Below, piece after piece: positions 1 to 5,305 of a stretch of 7,989 bases of DNA. Both the position numbers and the translations under genes were made by a program. Source of the DNA: Actinomycetota bacterium (GTDB lineage: Bacteria > Actinomycetota > Actinomycetes > Propionibacteriales > Propionibacteriaceae); contig JACRAA010000337.1 in assembly GCA_016213595.1 (NCBI GenBank), positions 1 through 7,989 of the forward strand, given 5' to 3'. The stretch's first letter is position 1. Each line of letters starts with the position of its first letter. Under the pieces are notes generated by a model. The model did not search any database. It saw nothing but the letters and a program-made list of their open reading frames with translations, and had not been told where the DNA came from.

Positions 1-1
1 A

Positions 2-346
2 AACGAAGGTAGACATCGCGCTTGTCGCATGCCCGACCAATTGCACGGAGGGTCGCCCGTGCCGCGCCTGCCAGACACGCGGCAGGTCTGGGCGGGGGCC
101 GCGACCGATGACCGGCTCCGCGCCCTGCTGCGGGACAGGGCCGGGGGGCTGCCCGCGGGCGTCGCCGCGCACATCGAGGAGTGGTGCGTCAGCCATGGCT
201 ACGGAGACGACAGCGTCGCCGTCGCGTCCTTGCTCGTAGGTCTCGTCATGGGCCTGGTCATCCAGGCCAGCCTGTTCGACGACTTCGTCGCCGAGGACTA
301 CGTGACGGTCGCCGTCCGGGCCCTGAGCCGCCTCGGTCAGGCCTGA
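2..346 (+). CDS. TetR-family transcriptional regulator, C-terminal part (5' end outside window)
   Basis: The frame is open from the first bases to a TGA at 344-346, giving 114 visible residues. The stretch around WAGAATDDRLRALLRDR, followed by a hydrophobic helix (VASLLVGLVMGLVIQASL) and a closing DDFVAEDYVTVAVRALSRL, resembles the ligand-binding and dimerisation helices of TetR/AcrR regulators. The N-terminal helix-turn-helix would lie upstream of the window. An ATG at 29 exists, but starting there would leave a protein without a DNA-binding domain, so I treat the gene as truncated by the window edge. It converges on the MFS gene and overlaps it by 10 nt. Such regulators often control a nearby transporter, but that link is inference. 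The first ~30 visible residues are not distinctive, and the family call rests on pattern only. Confidence 0.6.
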   Translation, partial: NEGRHRACRMPDQLHGGSPVPRLPDTRQVWAGAATDDRLRALLRDRAGGLPAGVAAHIEEWCVSHGYGDDSVAVASLLVGLVMGLVIQASLFDDFVAEDYVTVAVRALSRLGQA

Positions 347-1518
347 GCGGGACGCAGCGTCCGGGGCATGGTGAGTGCGCCCGCAGCTGCCAGGAACAGG
401 AACACCGCGCCGATGCCCACCGCTGCCGGCGTCGAGCCCGCGTCGAGCAGTGCCCCCGCCGCGAGCGGGCCGGCGATCTGTCCGATGTCACCGGCCATCT
501 GGTAGCCGGCGAGTGCGGGACCGCCCCGGCGTCCGATGGCGTCGCCCACGCTCGCCTGCGTCGAGGTCGACGCCAGGGAGGCGCCCACCCCGTACAGGCA
601 GAGGACGACGACCAGTGAGGTGTACGAGCCGGGCGCGACGAAGGCGAGCCCCAGCAAGCCCGTCGCGACGGACCCGACGACGAGGGAGACACGGCGCCCG
701 ACCCGGTCGGTGACCCAGCCCGACCCGTACAGCGTCAGCGCCTGTGCGGCGGCCGCCGCTCCGAACGCCCACGCGGACCACGAGGCCGGCTTGCCCAGGG
801 TCTCCACGACGACCAGCGGCACGACGAGAGACCTCACCCCGTTCGACTGCCAGCCCTGCCCGAACGCCGACAGGACCGCCGCGAGGTAGCGCCGGTCGCG
901 GAACGCGACGCGCAACGGCACCTCGGCGGCCGGGGCCTCGACCGAGCCGAGGACCGCGGTGGTCGTCTCGCCATGGATCGGGAGCATCGTCCAGGCGACG
1001 AGTCCGGCGACGCCCAGGCCGATCGCGTACACGACGAAGGGTGCCCGCAGCGACGCACCGGTGAGGATCCCGCCGAGGACCGGTCCGGTCATCCCGCCGA
1101 GGACGAACCCCCCGTTGAACAGGCCCGATGCGCGACCCAGGCGCTCGGACGGGGTGACGGAGAACAGGAGAGTGGTCGCCCCGATGGTGAACATCGCGGA
1201 CCCGATGCCCCCGGCAGCCCGAGCAAGCAGGAACGCCCAGTACGAGGTGGCGGCCGCGCACGCCGCGCTCGAGACGGCGACGATGAGGACGCCGGCGACG
1301 ATGACGCGCCGTTCGGCGAGAGCCCTGGCGAGCTTGGCAGCCATCGGCAACGACGCGACGCGCACGAGCGCGAAGCTCGACGCGACCGCGCCCGCGGCGA
1401 GGGTGGTGACCCCGAAGGTGCGCGCGAAGACGGGCAGGACGGGGGAGACGATGCCGAACCCGAGGGCCACGAGGAAGGCGATGATCGCCAGGACCGGAAC
1501 GGGGCGGGGCTTGCGCAC
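337..1518 (-). CDS. MFS transporter, drug:H+ antiporter-like (12 TM)
   Basis: The 393-residue, very hydrophobic protein has about twelve membrane segments and the two-half architecture of the major facilitator superfamily. The second half carries a clear loop motif A (GWVTDRVGRR, residues 267-276). The equivalent loop of the first half is degenerate (around 58-72). A motif C-like GGMTGPVLGG (141-150) in TM5 is typical of proton-coupled drug exporters, so small-molecule efflux at the cytoplasmic membrane is the likely role; the substrate cannot be read from sequence. A cytoplasmic loop around 182-205 separates the halves. The start is a GTG. An in-frame TAG lies four codons upstream, and no other start is available between them. 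A TAGGGT -10 sits exactly 6 nt before the GTG, so the transcript is probably leaderless. The gene is divergent from the SHOCT-like gene and convergent with the TetR-like gene. Confidence 0.88.
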   Translation of the reverse strand: MRKPRPVPVLAIIAFLVALGFGIVSPVLPVFARTFGVTTLAAGAVASSFALVRVASLPMAAKLARALAERRVIVAGVLIVAVSSAACAAATSYWAFLLARAAGGIGSAMFTIGATTLLFSVTPSERLGRASGLFNGGFVLGGMTGPVLGGILTGASLRAPFVVYAIGLGVAGLVAWTMLPIHGETTTAVLGSVEAPAAEVPLRVAFRDRRYLAAVLSAFGQGWQSNGVRSLVVPLVVVETLGKPASWSAWAFGAAAAAQALTLYGSGWVTDRVGRRVSLVVGSVATGLLGLAFVAPGSYTSLVVVLCLYGVGASLASTSTQASVGDAIGRRGGPALAGYQMAGDIGQIAGPLAAGALLDAGSTPAAVGIGAVFLFLAAAGALTMPRTLRPAQA

Positions 1519-1524
1519 CGCATC

Positions 1525-1530
1525 ACCCTA
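1525..1530 (-). promoter_or_regulatory. -10 element (TAGGGT) for a leaderless MFS transcript
   Basis: On the minus strand TAGGGT matches the actinobacterial TANNNT -10 pattern and is followed by six bases and then the GTG at 1518. The predicted transcription start therefore coincides with the start codon. No convincing -35 hexamer is seen. The TAG of this element is also the in-frame stop that bars any upstream start codon. Confidence 0.55.
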
Positions 1531-1557
1531 CCGAGGGACTGGAGTGAGAAAATAGAA

Positions 1558-1565
1558 AAGGAGGG
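1558..1565 (+). promoter_or_regulatory. Shine-Dalgarno-like AAGGAGGG before the alternative ATG at 1574
   Basis: AAGGAGGG lies 8 nt before an in-frame ATG at 1574, which would add nine residues (MGSRGIVVL) to the SHOCT-like protein. It is the best ribosome-binding sequence in the window. It competes with a leaderless reading starting at 1601: if the promoter at 1566-1593 is the one used, this site is not transcribed. It sits within an unusually A-rich patch (about 1547-1565). Confidence 0.4.
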
Positions 1566-1593
1566 TTGCGAGAATGGGAAGTAGGGGTATCGT
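1566..1593 (+). promoter_or_regulatory. Promoter TTGCGA - 16 nt - TATCGT for the SHOCT-like gene
   Basis: TTGCGA (1566-1571) resembles a -35 (4 of 6 to TTGACA). It is separated by 16 nt from TATCGT (1588-1593), which fits the TANNNT -10 pattern. The -10 ends 7 nt before the ATG at 1601, so transcription would begin at or one base before that codon. This supports 1601 over 1574 as the start. Confidence 0.5.
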
Positions 1594-1600
1594 TGTTCTC

Positions 1601-2482
1601 ATGAGTGACGACATCTCCGGCATCCTTGCCGACCTCGCAGCCGGGCGAATCGACGCCGCCGAGGCCAGCCGACGCATCGATGAGGCGCGCAACGCCCCCG
1701 ACCCCACCTTCGAGCAGCCCCCGCGGCCCACGGCAGCGGAGTCGTCAGCCGAGTGGCACGACGCGAGCTCGTACCGCAGCGAACCGCAGGAGCCCCACAA
1801 GCGGCGCCGTGCCAGCGGGACCAACGGTGTCGACCGGATCGCGGTCCGCGCTGTCGGTCGCCGCGTACGGGTCGTGGGCGACACGGGGGTCGCCACCGTG
1901 GCCGTGGACGGTCCGCACGTGCTGCGGCGCAACGGCTCCGTGCTCGAGGTGAACTCCGACGGCGAGGTGGGCCCGTCCCTCGACGGCTTCTCGCTCCTCC
2001 GCCCGCCCCGCAGCCTCGACGACCTGCGCTCGCTCGGCCTCGGCAAGGAGCTCCAGCTGCGCGTCAACCCGTCGATCGTGGTCGACGTCGAGGTGACCGC
2101 CGGAACGCTCCTGACCGAGGGCCTGCCCTACCTCGGCAAGGTCCGCCTCACCGCAGGCTCGGCCGTCCTCAAGGACGTCGCCGAGGCATCGGATGTGCTC
2201 GCCCAGGCGGGTCAGGTGACGATCGAGGGCCGGATCACGTCGGGACGCTCGCGGGTGCGGTGCGAGTCGGGCAGCCTCTCGGTCCACCTGGCACAGGGCT
2301 CCAGCGTCGTCGTCCACGGCGAGAGCCAGCTGGGCCGGATCTCCTGGTCGGGGACGCACGAGGAGGGTCTCGACGAGGTGGTCCTCGGCTCCGGCGCGGC
2401 GAGGCTCGACCTCAGCGTCGTGATGGGCTACGCGACCGTCAGGCTTCCCGACGCGGTCGCCGCCGACGAGGACCTGCGATGA
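1601..2482 (+). CDS. SHOCT-like N-terminal domain protein with DUF4097-like beta-repeat C-terminus
   Basis: The 293-residue soluble protein has three parts. Residues 5-26 form a SHOCT-like helical motif (ILADLAAGRIDAAEAS). Residues 30-75 are a polar, Pro/Glu-rich linker ending in a basic KRRR cluster. Residues 78-283 are a run of short beta-strand segments with alternating Val/Leu and Gly/Ser, like the beta-solenoid-type DUF4097/adhesin-like repeats. No signal peptide or membrane segment is seen, so it should be cytoplasmic. The biochemical role is unknown. SHOCT-type motifs are thought to mediate protein-protein contact or oligomerisation. The start at 1601 fits both the motif's usual position near the N-terminus and the upstream -10. 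An alternative ATG at 1574 has a better ribosome-binding site. The stop overlaps the next gene's start (ATGA, 2479-2482), so the two are translationally coupled. Confidence 0.78.
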   Translation: MSDDISGILADLAAGRIDAAEASRRIDEARNAPDPTFEQPPRPTAAESSAEWHDASSYRSEPQEPHKRRRASGTNGVDRIAVRAVGRRVRVVGDTGVATVAVDGPHVLRRNGSVLEVNSDGEVGPSLDGFSLLRPPRSLDDLRSLGLGKELQLRVNPSIVVDVEVTAGTLLTEGLPYLGKVRLTAGSAVLKDVAEASDVLAQAGQVTIEGRITSGRSRVRCESGSLSVHLAQGSSVVVHGESQLGRISWSGTHEEGLDEVVLGSGAARLDLSVVMGYATVRLPDAVAADEDLR

Positions 2483-2871
2483 GCGGGGCCGCCACGACGT
2501 ACCGCCCGCCCACCGCCTGCCCGGTCTGTGGCGAGCGGCTCGTCACGACGCGGCTGGGCTGTACGGAGTGCGGTTCGGAGATCGGCGGGCACTTCGCGCC
2601 GTGCGACTTCTGCGCCCTGTCGGACGCCGACCTCGACGTGCTGCGGGTCTTCCTCGCAAGCCGGGGCAACATCCGCGAGCTGGAGAAGCACCTGGGAGTC
2701 TCCTACCCGACCGCTCGGGTACGGCTCACGACGGTCCTCGACCGGCTCGGCCTCAACGGTGCCGGGGAGCCCGAGCCGGCGCCGACCCTCACCCGCGAGC
2801 AGGTGCTCGCGGAGGTCGCCGCCGGAACTCTCGACCCCGCCGAGGCGCAGCGGCTGCTCGTCGACCTCTGA
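2479..2871 (+). CDS. DUF2089 family zinc-ribbon/HTH protein
   Basis: The 130-residue protein matches the DUF2089 layout. An N-terminal zinc ribbon has cysteine pairs C14/C17 (CPVC) and C28/C31 (CTEC), followed by C42/C45 (PCDFC). Next comes a helical segment, residues 49-91 (LRVFLASRGNIRELEKHLG, then SYPTARVRL), resembling a winged-helix/HTH. The protein ends with a SHOCT-like motif, residues 109-127 (VLAEVAAGTLDPAEAQR). The HTH suggests DNA binding, possibly as a regulator, but the target is unknown. Its ATG overlaps the stop of the SHOCT-like gene by 4 nt, so both are made from one message. The terminal motif closely resembles the N-terminal motif of that upstream partner, which hints at a physical interaction. 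It converges on greA with a 43-nt gap in which I see no strong terminator. Confidence 0.88.
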   Translation: MSGAATTYRPPTACPVCGERLVTTRLGCTECGSEIGGHFAPCDFCALSDADLDVLRVFLASRGNIRELEKHLGVSYPTARVRLTTVLDRLGLNGAGEPEPAPTLTREQVLAEVAAGTLDPAEAQRLLVDL

Positions 2872-2914
2872 GGGGCGACGTGGGGGCCGACGGCTCAGCC
2901 TCGTCTCGTACGGG

Positions 2915-3412
2915 TCAGAAGACCTCGGCCTCCACGAGCGTCACGGAGATCTGCTTGCCGTTGGGCGCCTCGTAGGACACGGCGTCCCCGACGCTGCGGT
3001 CGACGATGGCGGACCCCAGCGGCGACTGGGGGGAGTAGACGGCGAGGTCGACGGAGCCGTCGACTCCCAGCATCTCGCGTGACCCGAGGAGGAAGGTGTC
3101 GGTGTCGTCGGGGTCGCCGTCGAACGCGATGGTCACCTTCATGCCCGGCTGGACCGTCCCCTTGGCTGCAGCAGGGGGCGCCCCGACTTTCGCGTGGTCG
3201 AGGATCGCCTTGAGCTGGCGGATCCGGAGCTCCTGCTGGCCCTGTTCCTCACGCGCGGCGTGGTAGCCGGCGTTCTCGGACAGGTCGCCCTCCTCGCGCG
3301 CGTACGCGATCCTCGCCGTGACCTCTTCGCGTCCCTTGCCCGTGAGGTACTCGTACTCGTCACGGAGCTTCGCGTGGGCCTCGGGGGTCAGCCAGATCTC
3401 GTCGGTCGTCAT
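2915..3412 (-). CDS. greA: Transcription elongation factor GreA
   Basis: The 165-residue protein has the full GreA layout. GreA enters the secondary channel of RNA polymerase and stimulates cleavage of backtracked RNA, restarting stalled elongation complexes. An N-terminal antiparallel coiled coil (about 8-78) carries the diagnostic tip EEGDLSENAGYHAAREEQ, with the acidic pair D43 and E46 that coordinates the active-site metal. The C-terminal FKBP-like domain (about 84-165) includes SPQSPLGSAIVDRSVGD. I choose the ATG at 3412 because a TAGCCT -10 lies exactly 6 nt upstream. A GTG at 3418 would add two residues (MG) and has no ribosome-binding site. It lies 24 nt after DUF4307 on the same strand, so read-through from that gene is possible, but the internal -10 suggests its own promoter. 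Confidence 0.96.
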   Translation of the reverse strand: MTTDEIWLTPEAHAKLRDEYEYLTGKGREEVTARIAYAREEGDLSENAGYHAAREEQGQQELRIRQLKAILDHAKVGAPPAAAKGTVQPGMKVTIAFDGDPDDTDTFLLGSREMLGVDGSVDLAVYSPQSPLGSAIVDRSVGDAVSYEAPNGKQISVTLVEAEVF

Positions 3413-3418
3413 CCCCAC

Positions 3419-3424
3419 AGGCTA
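3419..3424 (-). promoter_or_regulatory. -10 element (TAGCCT) for leaderless greA
   Basis: On the minus strand TAGCCT fits TANNNT and is followed by six bases (GTGGGG) and the ATG at 3412. It lies inside the 24-nt gap after the DUF4307 stop, so greA can be transcribed independently. No clear -35 is present; the matching position falls in the end of DUF4307. Confidence 0.5.
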
Positions 3425-3436
3425 GCAACGCGCGGG

Positions 3437-3898
3437 TCACGGACGGGCGCGACAGCCCTGCAGGGACGCCGACGTGGCGTGGGCGATCGTCCGTACGGTG
3501 ATGGTGACGTCGGTGAGACGGGTCGTGCCGGCAGGGATCTCGGCGTCGAGCTCGCCGACCTGCTGGTAGTTCTCGGACTGGGCGATGACCGTGCAGACGC
3601 CGACGACGGACGGGTCGGGCCGGTCAACGTGGAGCACGACCTGGACCTGGGAGTCGCTCACCACCACGAACGAGAGCACCTGGGCCGAGACGGGCGGGTT
3701 GGAGTGCCAGACGGCTGTCCACAGGGTCCAGGAACCCAGCAGCAGGGCGAACACCACGCCCAGCGCCACAGCCGGCCAGCGACGCGGGCGCGGGTACCGA
3801 GCCGCAATCCTCGCCCGTTCCTCCGGCGTCCTCGGGACACGCGACACAGCCCGCTGGGTGCTCTCGGGCTGAGGCCGCGCCGTCTGCTCGCTGGACAT
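3437..3898 (-). CDS. DUF4307 domain single-pass membrane protein
   Basis: The 153-residue protein has a cytoplasmic N-terminus with the conserved EERARIAARYP stretch (27-36), one membrane helix (about 41-63) and an extracytoplasmic beta-rich domain (about 67-153). The external domain holds two cysteines, C102 (VVGVCTVIAQ) and C149 (LQGCR), spaced as in the DUF4307 family and able to form a disulfide. The function is unknown. Its position between greA and mca, divergent from mca, matches the mycobacterial Rv1081c locus as I recall it. It shares a 60-nt divergent promoter region with mca. A CAGAAT hexamer 8 nt before its ATG is a possible -10, but I am not confident in it. No ribosome-binding site is evident. 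Confidence 0.85.
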   Translation of the reverse strand: MSSEQTARPQPESTQRAVSRVPRTPEERARIAARYPRPRRWPAVALGVVFALLLGSWTLWTAVWHSNPPVSAQVLSFVVVSDSQVQVVLHVDRPDPSVVGVCTVIAQSENYQQVGELDAEIPAGTTRLTDVTITVRTIAHATSASLQGCRARP

Positions 3899-3958
3899 GG
3901 AAGTCCATTCTGCCGGGAGTCGGGAAGCGGTGGGGACGGCGGTGGTTCAATACCGGAC

Positions 3959-4882
3959 ATGCCCAAGCCGCTGCGCGTCGACGACGCCGGGGAACCGCTC
4001 CGTCTCATGGCCGTCCATGCCCATCCCGACGACGAGTCCAGCAAGGGAGCGGCGACCATGGCGCGGTACGCCCACGAAGGCGTCCAGGTGCTCGTCGCGA
4101 CGTGCACCGGAGGGGAGCGCGGTGACGTGCTGAACCCCAAGATGGACCGCCCGGAGGTGTGGGCGAACCTGGCGGAGATCCGGCGAGCGGAGATGGCCCG
4201 GGCGCGGGAGATCCTCGGGGTCGAGCAGGTGTGGCTCGGCTTCGTGGACTCGGGGCTGCCCGAGGGGGACCCCCTGCCACCCCTGCCGGAGGGCTGTTTC
4301 GCCGTGCAGGACGTCGACGTCGCCGCGACCCGGCTGGTCGCGCACATCCGGGCGTTCCGTCCGCACGTGCTGCTCACGTACGACGAGAAGGGCGGCTACC
4401 CGCATCCGGACCACGTGATGTGCCACAAGATCTCCATGGCCGCGCTCTCCCTGGCGGCCGACCCGAACGCCCTGCCCGAGGCCGGGCCCGCCTGGCAGGT
4501 GAAGAAGGTCTACTACCACATGGGCGGCCACCGGAACCGTTTCCTGCGGCTCGACCAGCTCATGCACGAGCACGGGCTGGAGCCGGTCTATACCGAGCGG
4601 CTGGCGTCGTTCCCCGACGACCAGCGGGCGTACCGGCTCACCACGTTCGTTCCCTGCGCCGACTACTTCTCGGTACGGGACGAGGCGCTGCGCGCGCACG
4701 CGACCCAGATCGACCCGGACGGGCACTGGTTCGCGGTGCCCATGGAGATCCAGAAGCTGGGCTGGCCGACCGAGGACTACCAGCTCGTGCTCAGCACCGT
4801 GCCGACCGTGATCCCCGAGGACGACCTCTTCTGCGGTATCGCTCTGCCCAACCCCGAGATCTCGCCCGACTACGGCATCTAG
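3959..4882 (+). CDS. mca: Mycothiol S-conjugate amidase Mca
   Basis: The 307-residue cytoplasmic zinc hydrolase belongs to the LmbE/PIG-L fold. Mca cleaves mycothiol S-conjugates into a mercapturic acid, which is exported, and GlcN-Ins, which is recycled into mycothiol. The hallmark AHPDDE (21-26) supplies zinc ligands H22 and D25 and the catalytic base D24. The second motif HPDH (149-152) supplies H152. TCTGGERGDVLNP (49-60) and the C-terminal HATQIDPDGHWFAVP (247-261) are typical of Mca rather than of the shorter deacetylase MshB. The frame stays open far upstream over the antisense of DUF4307 and greA. I choose the ATG at 3959 because family similarity starts just after it. A TTCAAT 7 nt upstream is a weak -10 candidate. 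The 68-residue membrane protein follows after 22 nt. Confidence 0.95.
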   Translation: MPKPLRVDDAGEPLRLMAVHAHPDDESSKGAATMARYAHEGVQVLVATCTGGERGDVLNPKMDRPEVWANLAEIRRAEMARAREILGVEQVWLGFVDSGLPEGDPLPPLPEGCFAVQDVDVAATRLVAHIRAFRPHVLLTYDEKGGYPHPDHVMCHKISMAALSLAADPNALPEAGPAWQVKKVYYHMGGHRNRFLRLDQLMHEHGLEPVYTERLASFPDDQRAYRLTTFVPCADYFSVRDEALRAHATQIDPDGHWFAVPMEIQKLGWPTEDYQLVLSTVPTVIPEDDLFCGIALPNPEISPDYGI

Positions 4883-4892
4883 CGCCGAGAGG

Positions 4893-4898
4893 TAGATT
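4893..4898 (+). promoter_or_regulatory. -10 element (TAGATT) for the leaderless small membrane protein gene
   Basis: TAGATT fits TANNNT and is followed by six bases (CGCCCC) and the ATG at 4905. No Shine-Dalgarno sequence is present in the 22-nt gap after mca. The small gene may therefore have its own leaderless transcript as well as any read-through from mca. No -35 is apparent. Confidence 0.5.
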
Positions 4899-4904
4899 CG
4901 CCCC

Positions 4905-5111
4905 ATGACATGGCTCCAGGTCGACGACAGCGTCGTCCACGCAGGCTGGATCCCGCTCGTCCTCGTCGGCGTCGTGGCGCTCGTGCTCGTCGTCATCTAC
5001 TTCTCCATGCGCCACCACCTGAAGATCGCCAACACGTTCCCCACCGAGGCCGAGCTGAGAGCGCAGCGTCATGCCGCCGGGACGAAGGACGAGGGCGACT
5101 CGAAGGAGTGA
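4905..5111 (+). CDS. Small single-pass membrane protein, conserved mca neighbour
   Basis: The 68-residue protein has a short external or N-terminal part, one strong membrane helix (about 16-35, IPLVLVGVVALVLVVIYFSM) and a charged tail with MRHHLKIANTFPTEAELRAQ (35-54). It resembles the small conserved protein encoded directly downstream of mca in mycobacteria (Rv1083, from memory). The function is unknown; constant association with mca suggests a role linked to thiol-conjugate handling or its membrane side, but this is inference. The start is supported by a TAGATT -10 six bases upstream. Confidence 0.78.
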   Translation: MTWLQVDDSVVHAGWIPLVLVGVVALVLVVIYFSMRHHLKIANTFPTEAELRAQRHAAGTKDEGDSKE

Positions 5112-5179
5112 GGCCGCGGCCCAGCCTTCCTGGCGGTCCTGCAGTGGCACGCTCCGCCGCTGATCCCCAGGCCGCCCGC

Positions 5180-5195
5180 CGGCAGGTTCCTGCCG
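5180..5195 (+). terminator. Hairpin, possible weak terminator after the mca unit
   Basis: CGGCAG-GTTC-CTGCCG forms a perfect 6-bp GC-rich stem with a 4-base loop. It is followed by only a mild T-rich run (TCTTGTCC), so intrinsic termination would be weak. Its position 69 nt past the small membrane protein gene fits the end of the mca transcript. Confidence 0.35.
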
Positions 5196-5293
5196 TCTTG
5201 TCCGCCTGACTGTCAACCTCCGGCGCCCGCTGTGCGTCTCTCCCGTGAGGGCGCGGATCTCGCGACCACCCAGGTGGCGACTGCTCCGCGCAT

Positions 5294-5298
5294 GGAGG
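5294..5298 (+). promoter_or_regulatory. Ribosome binding site GGAGG for the GerMN gene
   Basis: GGAGG lies 7 nt before the ATG at 5306, a canonical spacing that fixes this start. It contrasts with the apparently leaderless genes elsewhere in the window. Confidence 0.7.
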
Positions 5299-5305
5299 CG
5301 ACACC

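Larger units (their letters stand above)
5112..5305. other. Intergenic region between the small membrane protein and GerMN genes
   Basis: I see no gene in this 194-nt stretch. It holds a perfect hairpin at 5180-5195 and a shorter inverted repeat CCACC-CA-GGTGG at 5266-5277, about 28 nt before the GerMN start. It must contain the promoter of the GerMN gene unless that gene is read through from mca, but I cannot pick a convincing -10/-35 pair. Confidence 0.5.

Noticed and set aside
488..1261. 257-codon minus-strand frame inside the MFS gene
   Set aside because: It is an alternate-frame shadow with heavily Arg-rich composition; the MFS frame shows membrane helices and motifs.
1753..2478. N-terminal extension of the DUF2089 frame back over the SHOCT-like gene
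   Set aside because: The sequence is Arg/Gly/Pro-rich shadow translation. The DUF2089 zinc ribbon begins after the ATG at 2479, which forms a standard ATGA overlap.
2872..2914. Bidirectional terminator between the convergent DUF2089 gene and greA
   Set aside because: Only a trivial GGC-TCA-GCC stem is present, without a T-rich run.
3194..3958. Long open frame upstream of mca in the same frame (would give a 562-residue protein)
   Set aside because: It runs antisense to DUF4307 and greA, and the translation is low-complexity Arg/Gly/Asp-rich. Mca similarity begins just after the ATG at 3959.
3947..4996. 349-codon minus-strand open frame across mca
   Set aside because: It is a shadow frame of a high-GC gene, antisense to clear Mca catalytic motifs, with no recognisable domain.
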